Made by a program: the position numbers and the translations under genes. From Antedon mediterranea (Eukaryota; Echinodermata; Crinoidea; Comatulida; Antedonidae): a DNA stretch of 64,000 bases. Positions 24,401 through 33,575 of this stretch are shown here, piece by piece. The stretch's first letter is position 1. Every line of letters begins with the position of its first letter. The notes under the pieces were generated by a model that searched no databases, was not told the DNA's origin, and saw only the letters and a list, made by a program, of their open reading frames with translations. Location of the stretch: the NCBI RefSeq assembly GCF_964355755.1, contig NC_092670.1, positions 6,597,001-6,661,000 of the forward strand. The letters are read 5' to 3'.

Positions 24401-27400
24401 TTCTATGGTCACTATAGTGTCCAAAAAATCAACGCTACTAGTGGATTTGGTAGCTGTAAATGTGATAGTTGGGTGCGCTGAATTAATATTGAGAAGAAAG
24501 ATTCCAAATTATCTTCACCATGGGTCCAGGTCATGAAGATGTCGTCAATGTATCTAAACCAAACAAGTGGTTTATTAGGTTGGAGGGACAGAAAATTGGC
24601 CTCAAATTGTCCCATAAATAAATTTGCAAAAGATGGCGCCATTTTTGTGCCCATCGCTGTGCTATGAATTTGAAGGTAATGGTCATATATATATACTATA
24701 TTATACAAATAATGTATATCTCACAGATCAAGAAGCTCCAGATATTATCAATTGTCCATGGGATTTGACAGTTAACACGTCTGTTGAGGCATTTGCAATC
24801 AATGTCACATGGGTTGAACCTACAGCTACTGATAACTCTGGAGAGACTCCTGTACCAGTAGCAGACTACACTTCTGGTGATAATATGTTTGGAATTGGGA
24901 ACACAACAATCCAGTACAATGTCTCAGATTCAGCTGGTAACTTTAATGATAGCTGCACTTTTGTTATCCATGTTGAAGGTAAGGGTGTACCTTATATGAC
25001 AACATTAGATTTTATTTATTTATTTTTCATTTATTCAGGTATAAACACATTTACATTCCAATATGCAGCAACAGCTAAATCGATTGGATTACAATAAAAA
25101 AAAAAAAAAAAAGCATAAAACAAGCAAATTATAAGATTCGTGCTAAGTACGGGATTGTTGATTTTCTATACCTGCATCAATCCAATTGTGCAAGTATTGT
25201 TCCTTAATCTGAAATTCCTATTAGACTTATATTGAGGTAACATATTATCCCAAAATTGTACAGACTTTAAAAGGCTCTCTCAAAACTTGTGAAGAAGATG
25301 TTGTTGTCATTGTTGTGACATTAGAATAATGAAATATTCATTCACAACCCATGAGTACATTAGTTTGTTTATATTTAGTCTTAACTAACTTTTTATTATC
25401 ATCAATCAAAAATATCCTTAATAATTCGTTTCCACTAAATTTGTATTGCCTTAATATACAAATACTCATTTTAACCAGTTTTACATTTCAATAGTATTTC
25501 GTTCGATGTTAAAAATTTGTTCTCATTAACAATGCCATTAATACAAATAATGTCACTGGCAATCCAATGGTTGTAGAAAAGCGTTTTTTTAGTTTAACGA
25601 AGTGCTTTCCCAAAAGGTGCTCATTCATTATTATAAGTTTAAAGTTATTTTTAGAGAATATATAATCTATGTAAGCTTTTATCATATATTTTTTTTGTAA
25701 AACAGTGGAATATCATCGGAATAAACATAAATAATACTAGAACATTAAATATTAAGTAAAATATTAACATCACATATTTTTTTTAAATAATAATACATTG
25801 AAATGCTTCTCCATTGAGCACCATCATTGTTCCTAATTCTTTTTAACCAGCCATGTAGTGGATGGCTTGCCTTGTTACAATTTGAGCTACAGTAATGTGG
25901 TTAACTTAGTCAAATGCAATTTATTTTGGTAATAGATAAGATAAGTCCAACGATTGACTGCCCAGCAAATGTCACTTCTAACAATTACATCGGAGAAGGG
26001 TATGGACTAGTAAATGTCAGCACAGATATAGGAAGTCCAAATGCCACTGTTACCTGGGATCCTCCTGAGACAAGTGACAATACTGGTGGACTTGTGACTG
26101 TAATGTCCTCATCTTTTGAGTCTGGTGACATGATACCAATTGGTACTAACACAATCACATATATAGCAACTGATCCTTCTGGTAATAGTGACACCTGTGT
26201 CTTTGGCCTCAAGGTTGAAGGTAAATTATATATCTTTTAAATTTGAGCAATTAGAAATTCAGGACGAATTTTATTTCATTGTTATACTATTACATATCGT
26301 AAATGTAATTGTGAATTGTGAATAAATGTCTAACTGTTACCAATATCTACTTTTTTTTAAAACCAGGGTAGCCCAATCGGTCAAAACGACTCTTTTGCCT
26401 TTGGTTGTTATGTACAAACAAAGAGTACTAAACAGAAAGTGGTCTATATTTTTATTTACATTATGAAACTTACGTGTGCCGCTCTGTACAACATAAACAT
26501 TCTTATTTATTTTGATGTTCAATATAATAAAAGATGACAAGATTATATATATTTTTTTGTAATATTTGTTACCTTGATTTTCAGTGTTGCTCTTTTTATA
26601 TGGTGACATAATATACACCTATTTTTGTATCTGTTAAATTAATTGTTTCTCTGCAAAATTGTTTATTTATATGGAATATATAATATTACTATAAATGAAT
26701 TTCAGCATTAATTGTACTAAATACGTCAGTACTACACTAAGTTTTTTTTTTTACATATAATAATATTTTTTCATGTATTCAACTAGTGCTGGAGAGTTTG
26801 TTCAATCCCAACATGATAAATATGTTCAATAAGATTTTCAATATTTATTAATTCTTGTATTTCATTTCCATTTTATTACTAAATAGACAATGAGGATCCT
26901 GTCTTGGTTTGTGCACCTAATATTACAACTACTACAGCAGATGATTCAAATCAAGCACTCAATGTCAGCTGGACTGATCCAATAGTAATTGACAATTCTG
27001 GTGAAGATATAAAACCAACGTCCAAGTACTATCCTGGAAATAATGAATTCGATATTGGTAGAACTGATGTTATATATGATTCAGTTGATAGTTCACGCAA
27101 TTCAGCAACTTGTACCTTTACTGTAACTGTTATTGGTAAGTTTGACATGTATACTCCTAATGTAACTCGATTATCTGAATATGATTGTATATTATTACTA
27201 ATAAATAAAATAAATTTATTGTCATATAAAAACATTTACATTGAAATGAATTGAATGGTTTCGGCTAACAACAAATAAATAGGACTTAAACTACATTATT
27301 TATTGAAATTCTTGATTTTAGTAAAAACTAAACCTACTCTGTTTCACACTGTCTCAGATGATTAACAACATTATAAAGTATACTATTTATTGTTTGTCAG

Positions 27401-30400
27401 GGCCCGCCCGTATAGGAGGAGGTGAGGAGGCGGAGTTCCTTTAAGGGAGGTGCTTATTCGAGGATACTTTAATTTTTTAGTTGTAATAATAGGGTAACAT
27501 TTATAATCAAATAGAATCCTCTAATAGATATGAAATTGGTAAAAAGAATAACAAATGCTTGGTAAATTGTAAATAACAGTCCGATGAATTCTATAGTATA
27601 ATTGTGTTATAAATATAATACAATATTGTGTTTTTGTTGTGTGTATAAATGTGGATGGGCGGTTCTAAGTGATATTTTATTGGAGAGGTATTGGCTGTTT
27701 ATTCAAATAAATACCATCCTAATTGGTATAGTTAAAACATTATTTAGTTAGTTAGAAACTAACTTCCGTGGCACAGTGAGCCGTTTCGTTTCGGCCTAAG
27801 AAAGAAGACGTTAAAAGGCTTGTAATGCGGGGAGGGGCGTACGCACGAAAGAGGGGTGGGTTTGGGAGGGGACTGGATTTGGGAGTGGGTGTCCCCCCCC
27901 CCCATCGTGTCCCCCTCCCGAGCCTCAGTTTCCATTACATGTAATAACAATGTCACATAATGTAAATTTAAATAAATCCTTCCTAAATACTCTAATACGG
28001 ATCTTTTTCGACGAACTAATAATAAACTTTGATCGAAAAACACTTCATTTGGTATTGCGGCACTCCGAAAATGCCTCGATAGTGCATGTGTTTAGTGTAC
28101 GACTGTGCTTTGGTGGTCTGTTTAACCTCAGATATATACCCTATAGCCGGGTGAATAACTCAATGTAATTTAGTATACAATGATTGCCGTAATCGCCGTG
28201 TCTATAACACAAATCAATAAAATGCCAAATACGCCACACGCGTTTTTTCGGCCGTGTACATAGAACAAGACATTTCATGTTTATGTTATGCCTATGAAAT
28301 AATAATAAAAAAAGAACATCATGTTTCTCGTATTTTTTATCGTTTATACGGCAAACCATTATATAAAAAACCTTCATACGCAAGAAAAAAGTTCACGATA
28401 TTACACTCTACTCCGTACAGGGGTGTAAATATACAGGTCCGCGCTAACGCTTGCACACGGACCAGGGCGGAAAATGGTGTATATTTGGAGAGTGATGACG
28501 TCAGCATTCACACGAGGAGCGAGCTAAGACAACGTGATGCTGGTAGTGGGACTCGAGCATGCATGTGTTTTGAAAATAACTCAGTTGTGGGTATTTTCCG
28601 AAGATTTTAAATCGCGTTTTTTTTTTAACTCTTGAATTCATAAATAGTAATTAAACTCTTACCTCTTTCACTATATAAGTTTTCATTTATTATTATTATT
28701 ACTATGTAGGCCTATTTACAGAACTATAGCTCTAGCCTATTCTTCTTAATTAAAATAGTCAAGTGCGTCGAATCCGCGTCTAGTGACGGTCGCGGGTTTG
28801 GTGCATCTTTTTTTCCCTTTAGAATTAAAGGGGGTGGCTAGCCACCATATTCACCCCCTAGATCCAGTTTTATGCGCGAAAAGAAACGTGACCAGACCCT
28901 GTTTTATGGTTAGGGCCAACCGCTTCCTTTTTCCCAATCGAACCCCCACCCAAACCAATTTAATCGACAACATGAACCCGGAAATGACTTCTACCACGTA
29001 CGATTGAAAATTTACCGATGAAATCAGAAATGTTGTTTTAAAACATTTTATAATATCTTCATAAGATAGAAATATGCAACAATATCATAATATTGAGAAC
29101 TAATGTTATCAAATCATTTAAACTTTCAATTGAGAGTAGATAATTATATTTGATATACTAGGCCAATGTATTAAATACAATTGTGTATTATGATTACAAC
29201 TACAGAAAATTCATTTTCCTGTGTAAGAGCCATGTTTTTTTTTATTGAAACGTGTGCACTTGAATTCTTGTATATACTGTAATTCTGATTCATAATTTGT
29301 CTTTTATATTCATTTCTTTTATTCGCAGCATAATATAACAAATGGTAACAGAATAACAAATTGTATTGTGTTTTTTGTACATAATGCAAACTAAAAAAAG
29401 TTAAAGTCACTCAAGCCATTCTTTAAAAGTCATTCCGTTTAACAATTTGTTGACATGTGTTCACAAATCTCCTTATATCAAGATCAATTCAATTGAAATA
29501 CGAATAATCAGTACTTAAGCATAGTTACATGTACTTTTCATAGATATTGAGGCTCCATTTTTTTATGGTAACTCTACCGTTGGTTGATTTCGACATATTA
29601 TTCTTAGCCATATCTATACGCTTCAAATCAGTGCAGACAAGTAACACTCATGGGGTGATCCAACTTTCTTCAGATATTTTTACTACAGATAATGTATCAG
29701 ATACTTAAAACCCGTTGTTCGCTTAAATGTAGAAATACACTAATCTAAGAAGTAATATAAAGTAGTAGTTTCTGAATCAGGATCGAGGGTTGCATCGTAT
29801 TGGAGGCACAGACAATTGCACGAGGATAATAATCTAACTTATCAGCCTGCACATTCTAGACGTTACAAAATGTAACTGATATAAAATAGGTGTTACTATA
29901 GTTTAATAATATATTCATAGAATAGAATAATTTATACTCATATTCCATAATAACTGAGACAAGAATGAACATTGTTGTCTCAGTTAATAATGAGGGAGGG
30001 TTTGAATTGGAATAATCCAATATATCGAAAGACTATCCATATATTATTATCAACATTGTTTAGATCAAGAAGCTCCAGATATTTTCAATTGCCCAATGGA
30101 TTTGATTGTTGACACAGCAACTGGTGAGGCATTTGCCATCAATGTCACATGGGTTGAACCGACAGCTACTGACAACTCTGATGAGACTCCTATACCAGTA
30201 TCAGACTACACTTCTGGTGATATGTTTGCACTTGGTAACACAACAGTCCAGTACAATGTCTCAGATTCAGCTGGTAACTTTAATGATAGCTGTAGTTTTT
30301 TCGTCACTGTTAAAGGTAAGAAAAGAAGAAATTAAACTTTAGCTTAAGTAATGTGAATATGTCAAATGTGATCTAGTTTTAGGAGAAGGAGGATATACAA

Positions 30401-32911
30401 TAATTTAAATTCAGTAAATTAGCATAAAATGTTGAAAAGGTAATACAGTAGATCTTCTATTAATGGGACACCCTCGAGACCCCACACATTTTCCTCTCAA
30501 AATGCATATTCGTACCCATTCTATCTTGTCTGCATTGTTATTATAGATTTGGAGACACCATCTTTTAATGGTACATGCCCATCCAGTCCTTTGGAGGTAC
30601 CAACTGATCCTCCAACCGGCAACAGACTCATTGGGGAAATGTTTGCAACTGTGATCTGGACAATTCCATCAGCAACTGATAATGTAGGTGTTGTCATGGT
30701 TACAAACAACAGCTACCCTGGATCTCCAGTATATTTCAATATATCTTCTGATTATGACATGAATGTGGCATATGCTGCACAAGATGCAGCAGGCAATGTG
30801 GCGATATGTTCATTTTTAGTAAAAGTTGTGGGTAAGAATTAATTAAAAATAATATATAATCATTACGAAACAAGCCTGTAGAGACCAAACTGTAGTTTTT
30901 ACTTATTTTCCAGACTTAACGTATATTTTAGCTCTACTTTACCGTATTGAGCACTTTCTAGACGGTTACATTGAACCGAACATTTATATAATCATTATAT
31001 ATATTACAATAACTTATATCGTTCGAACAAATATTACCATACCATAAAAACATTAATTTTCTTCGGTGAATGTTAGTATATTTATATATAAAGTAAATGA
31101 TGGATGAAACTAAGCCAGGACTGTTTAATGCCTAATGTGACCACCATCTCCATATACACCACTATATTCCCTTCCACGCTCTAACCAGGCCCTACATTGC
31201 TTAACTTCAGTGATCTGACGAGAACCGGTGTTTCAACGTGGTAAAGCCGTATAATTCTCACATTGATCAATAGTAATAATCTAGTCTGTAGATTAACATG
31301 GCCATAACTGTTTGCAACTCATATCTGTTTATTTCATTATTAATATTATTATATATTATTATATATTATTAATATTTTATTTCAGACGAAGAACCTCCTG
31401 TCTTCTATGTTTGTGACAACTCAACTGTTTATATCAACAACACTGCTGGTGAAAACTTTGCACCATACACATGGATGGAGCCAGCTAATGCTGACAACAT
31501 TTTAGTAGATTCAGAGAGATCAACACCTAATTTTGCTCCAGGTCAAGACTTTACCATCGGAGAAAATTATATTATTTATATAAACTATGATACATCAGGA
31601 AACCAAAACAGTTGTAACTTTACACTTGTGGTTGTAGGTATGTTTCTGTTTCCGTTATTCCTTTACTTTTAATTAATTAATATTTTAAAGATATATAATT
31701 TTTTAAATACCTTGAATTAAATAGAGTTTAGTGGGATACGATAAAACAACATACTTGACGCAATTCATAGCGAAAGTACCCCTCTTGATTAATTATAATA
31801 CAAGCCGAACTAATCCCTATTGCTTGTAATTAGGACGTCATCCGTTGACACACTAACGCGTTTTACAATAACCAACCATTTTAATTTCTCAAATTATACT
31901 AAGATTCTTGGTGAATAATTTTACATTTGCCAGGTTAAAAAACATATTGGCACAGTTAAGTAAAGCTCAGTCACGATGTCCAGTTTTCCAAAAATTATAA
32001 TTTTCAAAGAATCTTTGAAATATTACAAAAGAAATTAAACTAATTTATTCTTGCTTGTATGTTTATTATATTTCAATAAAGTATTTTTTTTTTTTGTATT
32101 TCTGTTTAAAAAATTTTAAAATTAAGTTTTTAGATTATACTCATCAAACACAGTCCTGTTATAATTAAGGGACGGGATATATTTACTCTTTTCTACTCAT
32201 TTTGTGTGTAGATATTGAAGATCCAGCTATTGCCAATTGTCCAAACAATACTGCAAGCATAACAGATAATGGCAAAAATTACAGTAATATTACCTGGACT
32301 CCGGAGCCTACAGCTACAGATAATGATGGTGTTGTAAGTTTTGAAAAGACACATAATTCAGGAGATTTATTCTATCTTGGTGTTACAACTGTTAACTATA
32401 CTGCTGTTGACCCTTCCGGAAATGTAGCCATATGTTTATTCAATATTACCCTTACAGGTAAGATTTTTTCCTGCTATTAAATAGTCATGTCTTGCTCAAG
32501 CATACTGTATTGCACTGTATTGCACTGTAAGTGTTATGCTTACTGGAAGTAAAGCTTTGTGCTACAGAAAGTAATTCTCTGATATCTGTAACTAAGTAGT
32601 TCTATACTGCATAACTTAATATTAAAGACTACTACTATTATTATTATTATCATTTTTAGATCTAGAATCACCTGAGATAATTGATTGTCCAATGGATTCG
32701 ATTGTGAACACAACTGGTGAGGCATCTGTCTTCAATGTCACATGGATTGTACCGACAGCTACTGATAACTCTGGAGAGACTCCTGTACCAGTAGCAGACT
32801 ACACGTCTGGTGATAATATGTTTGGAATTGGGACCACAACAGTCCAGTACAATGTCTCAGATTCAGCTGGTAACTTTAATGATAGCTGCACTTTTGTTAT
32901 CCATGTTGAAG
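6436..32911 (+). CDS. Copy A: secreted/ectodomain HYR-SMB-CUB protein or 5' half of a giant adhesion GPCR
   Basis: 27 exons, total 4300 nt, all open. Order: signal peptide, HYR, linker, SMB, then linker pairs alternating with CUB, SMB, CUB, SMB, CUB, then eight HYR exons. All internal exons are phase 1-1. No membrane, GAIN or 7TM exon occurs before copy B starts. HYR, SMB and CUB are extracellular adhesion or protein-binding modules, so the product is secreted or a cell-surface ectodomain. Splicing from 32911 (phase 1) to 36411 (phase 1) would join it in frame to copy B, giving about 3700 codons up to the GPS. Alternatively it ends by intron read-through at TAA 33028-33030, which overlaps an AATAAA. 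Exon calls are firm; the gene end is not. Confidence 0.75.
7168..9343. repeat. 2-kb dispersed block, copy 1
   Basis: Starts aaataaatttattgtcat and ends gttatcaaatc. Further copies lie at 27208-29115 and 34249-36246. It holds a C homopolymer with GC-rich flanks (7790-7880) and a CRE palindrome TGACGTCA (8504-8511). Its short ORFs are not recognisable. No terminal inverted repeats were seen. It fills most of the first intron of copy A. Confidence 0.7.
9508..9786 (+). CDS. A exon 2: HYR domain
   Basis: 279 nt, phase 1-1. It starts [14 protein letters not shown] and ends TCDFVIKVE. Core HYR features are the first Cys in [30 protein letters not shown] and the closing TCDF. It joins in frame to the signal-peptide exon. 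Confidence 0.9.
9969..11812 (-). mobile_element. Non-LTR retrotransposon fragment (RTE-like), copy A
   Basis: On the minus strand: a 5' region (11812-11300), an APE-type endonuclease, then a linker and the very start of the reverse transcriptase ([11 protein letters not shown] near 10000). The rest of the reverse transcriptase and the 3' end are missing. The clade is suggested by the CIQEHR and SDHRIV patterns and is not certain. Confidence 0.8.
10528..11290 (-). pseudogene. LINE endonuclease domain, inactivated
   Basis: Reads [35 protein letters not shown] and SDHRIV, the APE endonuclease landmarks. The central motif is GGVMNVQLG where the family has GGDMN, so a catalytic Asp is replaced by Val. 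The matching copy at 37431-38193 carries the same change. Downstream frames contain stops. Confidence 0.75.
12393..12443 (+). CDS. A exon 3: 51-nt linker
   Basis: Phase 1-1, encodes [17 protein letters not shown]. Short Ser/Thr/Asn linker exons of this type precede every SMB or CUB exon. Flanks are ttgtag and gtaagt. Confidence 0.8.
12509..13018. mobile_element. MITE 1, copy A
   Basis: Inverted ends of about 42 bases (gagaggtttcgcaatcttac and its complement at 12970-13018) with TA at both edges. The paralogous intron at 17200-17373 lacks the insert and shows a single TA at this site. Non-coding. Confidence 0.8.
13030..13374. mobile_element. MITE 2, copy A
   Basis: A shorter relative of MITE 1, lying 11 bases after it. 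It has the same inverted ends (TAGGGAGGTTT and AACCTCCCTA) and shares internal pieces, such as tttcgcatggcaacgaa and gcctaggcctagcgtaacat. It looks like a deletion derivative that inserted beside its relative. Confidence 0.8.
13490..13594 (+). CDS. A exon 4: somatomedin B domain 1
   Basis: 105 nt, phase 1-1, one complete SMB domain. It has eight cysteines in the family order, seen in [19 protein letters not shown] and [13 protein letters not shown] folds bind proteins such as PAI-1 and integrin partners in vertebrates; the partner here is unknown. Confidence 0.92.
13725..15057. mobile_element. Foldback element with 298-bp inverted arms, copy A
   Basis: Left arm 13725-14022, right arm 14760-15057, near-perfect complements starting ctatatataaatttacgtaa. 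The 737-bp centre has no recognisable gene. The same intron in the next cassette (near 17690) lacks it. The ORF at 13916-14152 is only arm sequence. Confidence 0.85.
15433..15731 (+). CDS. A exons 5-6: linker pair before CUB 1
   Basis: Exons 15433-15480 (48 nt, [15 protein letters not shown]) and 15681-15731 (51 nt, [17 protein letters not shown]), both phase 1-1 with GT-AG flanks. The pair is repeated before every later SMB and CUB exon. Confidence 0.8.
15815..16130. repeat. Unclassified insert in CUB intron, cassette 1
   Basis: A segment less AT-rich than the intron around it, with an open frame (15729-16043). It is present in cassettes 1 and 2 and absent from cassette 3. Most differences between copies change the residue, so coding is doubtful. 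The family was not recognised. Confidence 0.4.
16278..16625 (+). CDS. A exon 7: CUB domain 1
   Basis: 348 nt, phase 1-1. It starts [20 protein letters not shown] and has [23 protein letters not shown], the acidic DIDLE, CCDFLTI and RGFALELEV, the usual CUB landmarks. The third and fourth cysteines are adjacent (CC) instead of separated. Confidence 0.9.
16913..17199 (+). CDS. A exons 8-9: linker pair before SMB 2
   Basis: Exons 16913-16960 ([16 protein letters not shown]) and 17149-17199 ([17 protein letters not shown]), 48 and 51 nt, phase 1-1. Confidence 0.8.
17374..17478 (+). CDS. A exon 10: somatomedin B domain 2
   Basis: 105 nt, phase 1-1. All eight cysteines are present ([19 protein letters not shown] and [10 protein letters not shown]). 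Differs from SMB 1 at a few residues (LGKC, NICEELT). Confidence 0.92.
18084..18382 (+). CDS. A exons 11-12: linker pair before CUB 2
   Basis: Exons 18084-18131 and 18332-18382, 48 and 51 nt, phase 1-1, with the same peptides as the pair before CUB 1. Confidence 0.8.
18466..18781. repeat. Unclassified insert in CUB intron, cassette 2
   Basis: Second copy of the segment at 15815-16130, with a handful of substitutions in the open frame (18380-18694). Confidence 0.4.
18929..19276 (+). CDS. A exon 13: CUB domain 2
   Basis: 348 nt, phase 1-1. From MNHDD onward (18994) the protein matches CUB 1 exactly; upstream, NLTSPN becomes NITSPN. It lies 2651 bases after CUB 1, which points to a recent local duplication or conversion. 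Confidence 0.9.
19681..19957 (+). CDS. A exons 14-15: linker pair before SMB 3
   Basis: Exons 19681-19728 (48 nt) and 19907-19957 (51 nt, [17 protein letters not shown]), phase 1-1. Confidence 0.8.
20132..20236 (+). CDS. A exon 16: somatomedin B domain 3
   Basis: 105 nt, phase 1-1. Protein matches SMB 2, with only a silent codon change (tgt for tgc) noticed. Confidence 0.92.
20839..21124 (+). CDS. A exons 17-18: linker pair before CUB 3
   Basis: Exons 20839-20886 (48 nt) and 21074-21124 (51 nt, [17 protein letters not shown]), phase 1-1. Confidence 0.8.
21551..21883 (+). CDS. A exon 19: CUB domain 3 (divergent)
   Basis: 333 nt, phase 1-1. It starts [20 protein letters not shown] and keeps [29 protein letters not shown] and RGFALGLKI, but differs from CUB 1 and 2 at many positions in the second half. 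The longer open frame upstream (from 21322) is intron read-through; the acceptor cctcaccag sets the start. Confidence 0.9.
22261..23190 (+). mobile_element. LINE 3' fragment, copy A
   Basis: The end of a retroelement protein with a Cys-rich patch ([11 protein letters not shown], 22319-22615), followed by a 3' tail that holds two direct repeats (about 22893-23007 and 23050-23165, starting gtttccttgtactgtaaata). The element is truncated at its 5' side, as usual for LINEs. Confidence 0.6.
23225..24708 (-). mobile_element. Penelope-like element fragment, copy A
   Basis: On the minus strand from 24708: RT motif [17 protein letters not shown], the catalytic YIDDIF, a thumb region (24353-23973), then a GIY-YIG nuclease segment with [18 protein letters not shown] (23951-23700) and a C-terminal tail to 23462. 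Frameshifts break the protein. The 5' part of the RT is missing, and the truncation lies under 40 bases from the acceptor of the next HYR exon. The pairing of this RT with GIY-YIG is diagnostic of Penelope-like elements. Confidence 0.88.
23255..23305 (-). ncRNA. Hammerhead-like remnant in Penelope-like element, copy A
   Basis: On the minus strand: CTGATGA (23291-23297), a GGGC/GCCC stem with a 7-base loop, then GACAC where an active ribozyme needs GAAAC. Hammerheads are known in Penelope-like elements; this one looks mutated in the core. Confidence 0.45.
24727..24978 (+). CDS. A exon 20: HYR domain
   Basis: 252 nt, phase 1-1, starts [18 protein letters not shown], contains [20 protein letters not shown] and [17 protein letters not shown]. 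Read past its donor, it continues open to TAA at 25095-25097, overlapping an AATAAA. Confidence 0.9.
25936..26220 (+). CDS. A exon 21: HYR domain
   Basis: 285 nt, phase 1-1, starts [20 protein letters not shown], same subtype as exon 2 ([19 protein letters not shown]). The short intron-edge sequence before it differs from copy B. Confidence 0.9.
26887..27135 (+). CDS. A exon 22: HYR domain
   Basis: 249 nt, phase 1-1, starts [20 protein letters not shown], with [17 protein letters not shown] and [10 protein letters not shown]. Differs from B exon 22 by one codon noticed (Asp for Gly in TADD/TADG). Confidence 0.9.
27208..29115. repeat. 2-kb dispersed block, copy 2 (A only)
   Basis: Same ends as 7168-9343 but with internal deletions (after 27926 and near 28970) and a small insertion of tat/att repeats near 28680. 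It splits a HYR intron that is only 135 bases long in copy B, so it arrived after or during the duplication. Carries TGACGTCA at 28496-28503. Confidence 0.7.
29116..30063. other. Intron remainder, nothing recognised
   Basis: AT-rich sequence with short spurious ORFs only; no exon with HYR features and no clear repeat. Confidence 0.5.
30064..30315 (+). CDS. A exon 23: HYR domain
   Basis: 252 nt, phase 1-1, starts DQEAPDIFNCPMDLIVDT, contains [20 protein letters not shown] and closes FNDSCSFFVTVK. Confidence 0.9.
30547..30831 (+). CDS. A exon 24: HYR domain (A-specific subtype)
   Basis: 285 nt, phase 1-1, starts DLETPSFNGTCPSSPLEV, with TVIWTIPSATDN, VAYAAQDAAGNVAICSF. No counterpart was seen in copy B. 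Confidence 0.88.
31386..31637 (+). CDS. A exon 25: HYR-like domain (divergent, A-specific)
   Basis: 252 nt, phase 1-1, starts DEEPPVFYVCDNSTVYIN. Keeps the first Cys, the ending NYDTSGNQNSCNFTLVVV and the Trp of the core strand (TWMEP), but the rest is divergent. No counterpart in copy B. Confidence 0.82.
32212..32457 (+). CDS. A exon 26: HYR domain (A-specific subtype)
   Basis: 246 nt, phase 1-1, starts DIEDPAIANCPNNTASIT, contains NITWTPEPTATDND and closes SGNVAICLFNITLT. Confidence 0.88.
32660..32911 (+). CDS. A exon 27: HYR domain, last before the duplication junction
   Basis: 252 nt, phase 1-1, starts DLESPEIIDCPMDSIVNT. The end of the exon and the intron after it closely match 24727-24978 and its intron. 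Read-through reaches TAA at 33028-33030, overlapping AATAAA. The duplication junction lies about 200 bases downstream. Confidence 0.9.
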
Positions 32912-33338
32912 GTAAGAGTGTACCTTATATGACAAAATTAGATGTTATTTATTTATTTTTCATTTATTCAGGTATAAACACATTTACATTCCAATATGCA
33001 GCAACAGCTAAATCGGTTGGATTACAATAAAAAAAAAACAAGGCATAAAACAAAGCAAATTATAAGATTCGTGCTAAGTACGGGATTGTTGATTTTCTAT
33101 ACCTCTCAATACGGCATCAAATTGGTGGTTCAAAATGAATCCTACATTATTCAAAGGTGTTTTGAAAGGCTACGATTCAAAATAAATACGTCACAATGTA
33201 TTGCAAACTATAATGCATTATTCTTTGTACATACAACTGTCTACGTTCGTCTACAAAACACCAATATAAAACCATTTGAGCATATTAATCCTTTGAACCT
33301 CCTGGTACCTATTTAAACATTTCAGATCAAGATAAACG

Positions 33339-33347
33339 TATATAAAG
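33339..33347 (+). promoter_or_regulatory. TATA-like box, copy B
   Basis: tatataaag in the same context as 6258-6266, about 170 bases before the copy B ATG. Its retention means B may start its own transcripts. Confidence 0.4.
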
Positions 33348-33517
33348 CACTATTTCTACATTTTATTTATTAGTTCCTCGTACATACAACTTTGTATACA
33401 TTCAACATACACACACACACACATCAAAACGATGTTGAAGATATTGCTTTGAATAAAACAATTTTAGTTTTTATTGTATCAGACGATTAGTTTACCTACA
33501 TCTACATTTACAGGAAA

Positions 33518-33575
33518 ATGTTACTAATATTTCTGATTTTGATACTTGGAATTTCTAATCTTTTTAATTCACAAA
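33518..33575 (+). CDS. B exon 1: signal peptide
   Basis: [19 protein letters not shown], phase 1 out, donor gtgagt. If spliced as an internal exon through the tttacag acceptor it would hit an in-frame TAA at once, so it only works as a first exon. Confidence 0.85.

Larger units (their letters stand above)
6053..33120. repeat. Large tandem duplication, first unit (A)
   Basis: Repeated head-to-tail from about 33122. The offset is 27,070 at the left edge, 26,903 at 9321-11674, 26,902 over 13023-22914 and 26,900 at 24624, with sparse substitutions. Homology to B stops near 27201, where A carries a block insertion. The remainder of A (29116-33120) has HYR exons with only partial counterparts in B. 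The junction at 33105-33122 joins a HYR intron to promoter-upstream sequence. Confidence 0.9.

Noticed and set aside
23462-24708. Host genes on the minus strand
   Set aside because: The frames together form a broken Penelope-like element with RT and GIY-YIG motifs.
24624-25097. Independent HYR gene starting at 24624
   Set aside because: The ATG lies in the antisense of the Penelope-like element; the true exon starts at 24727.
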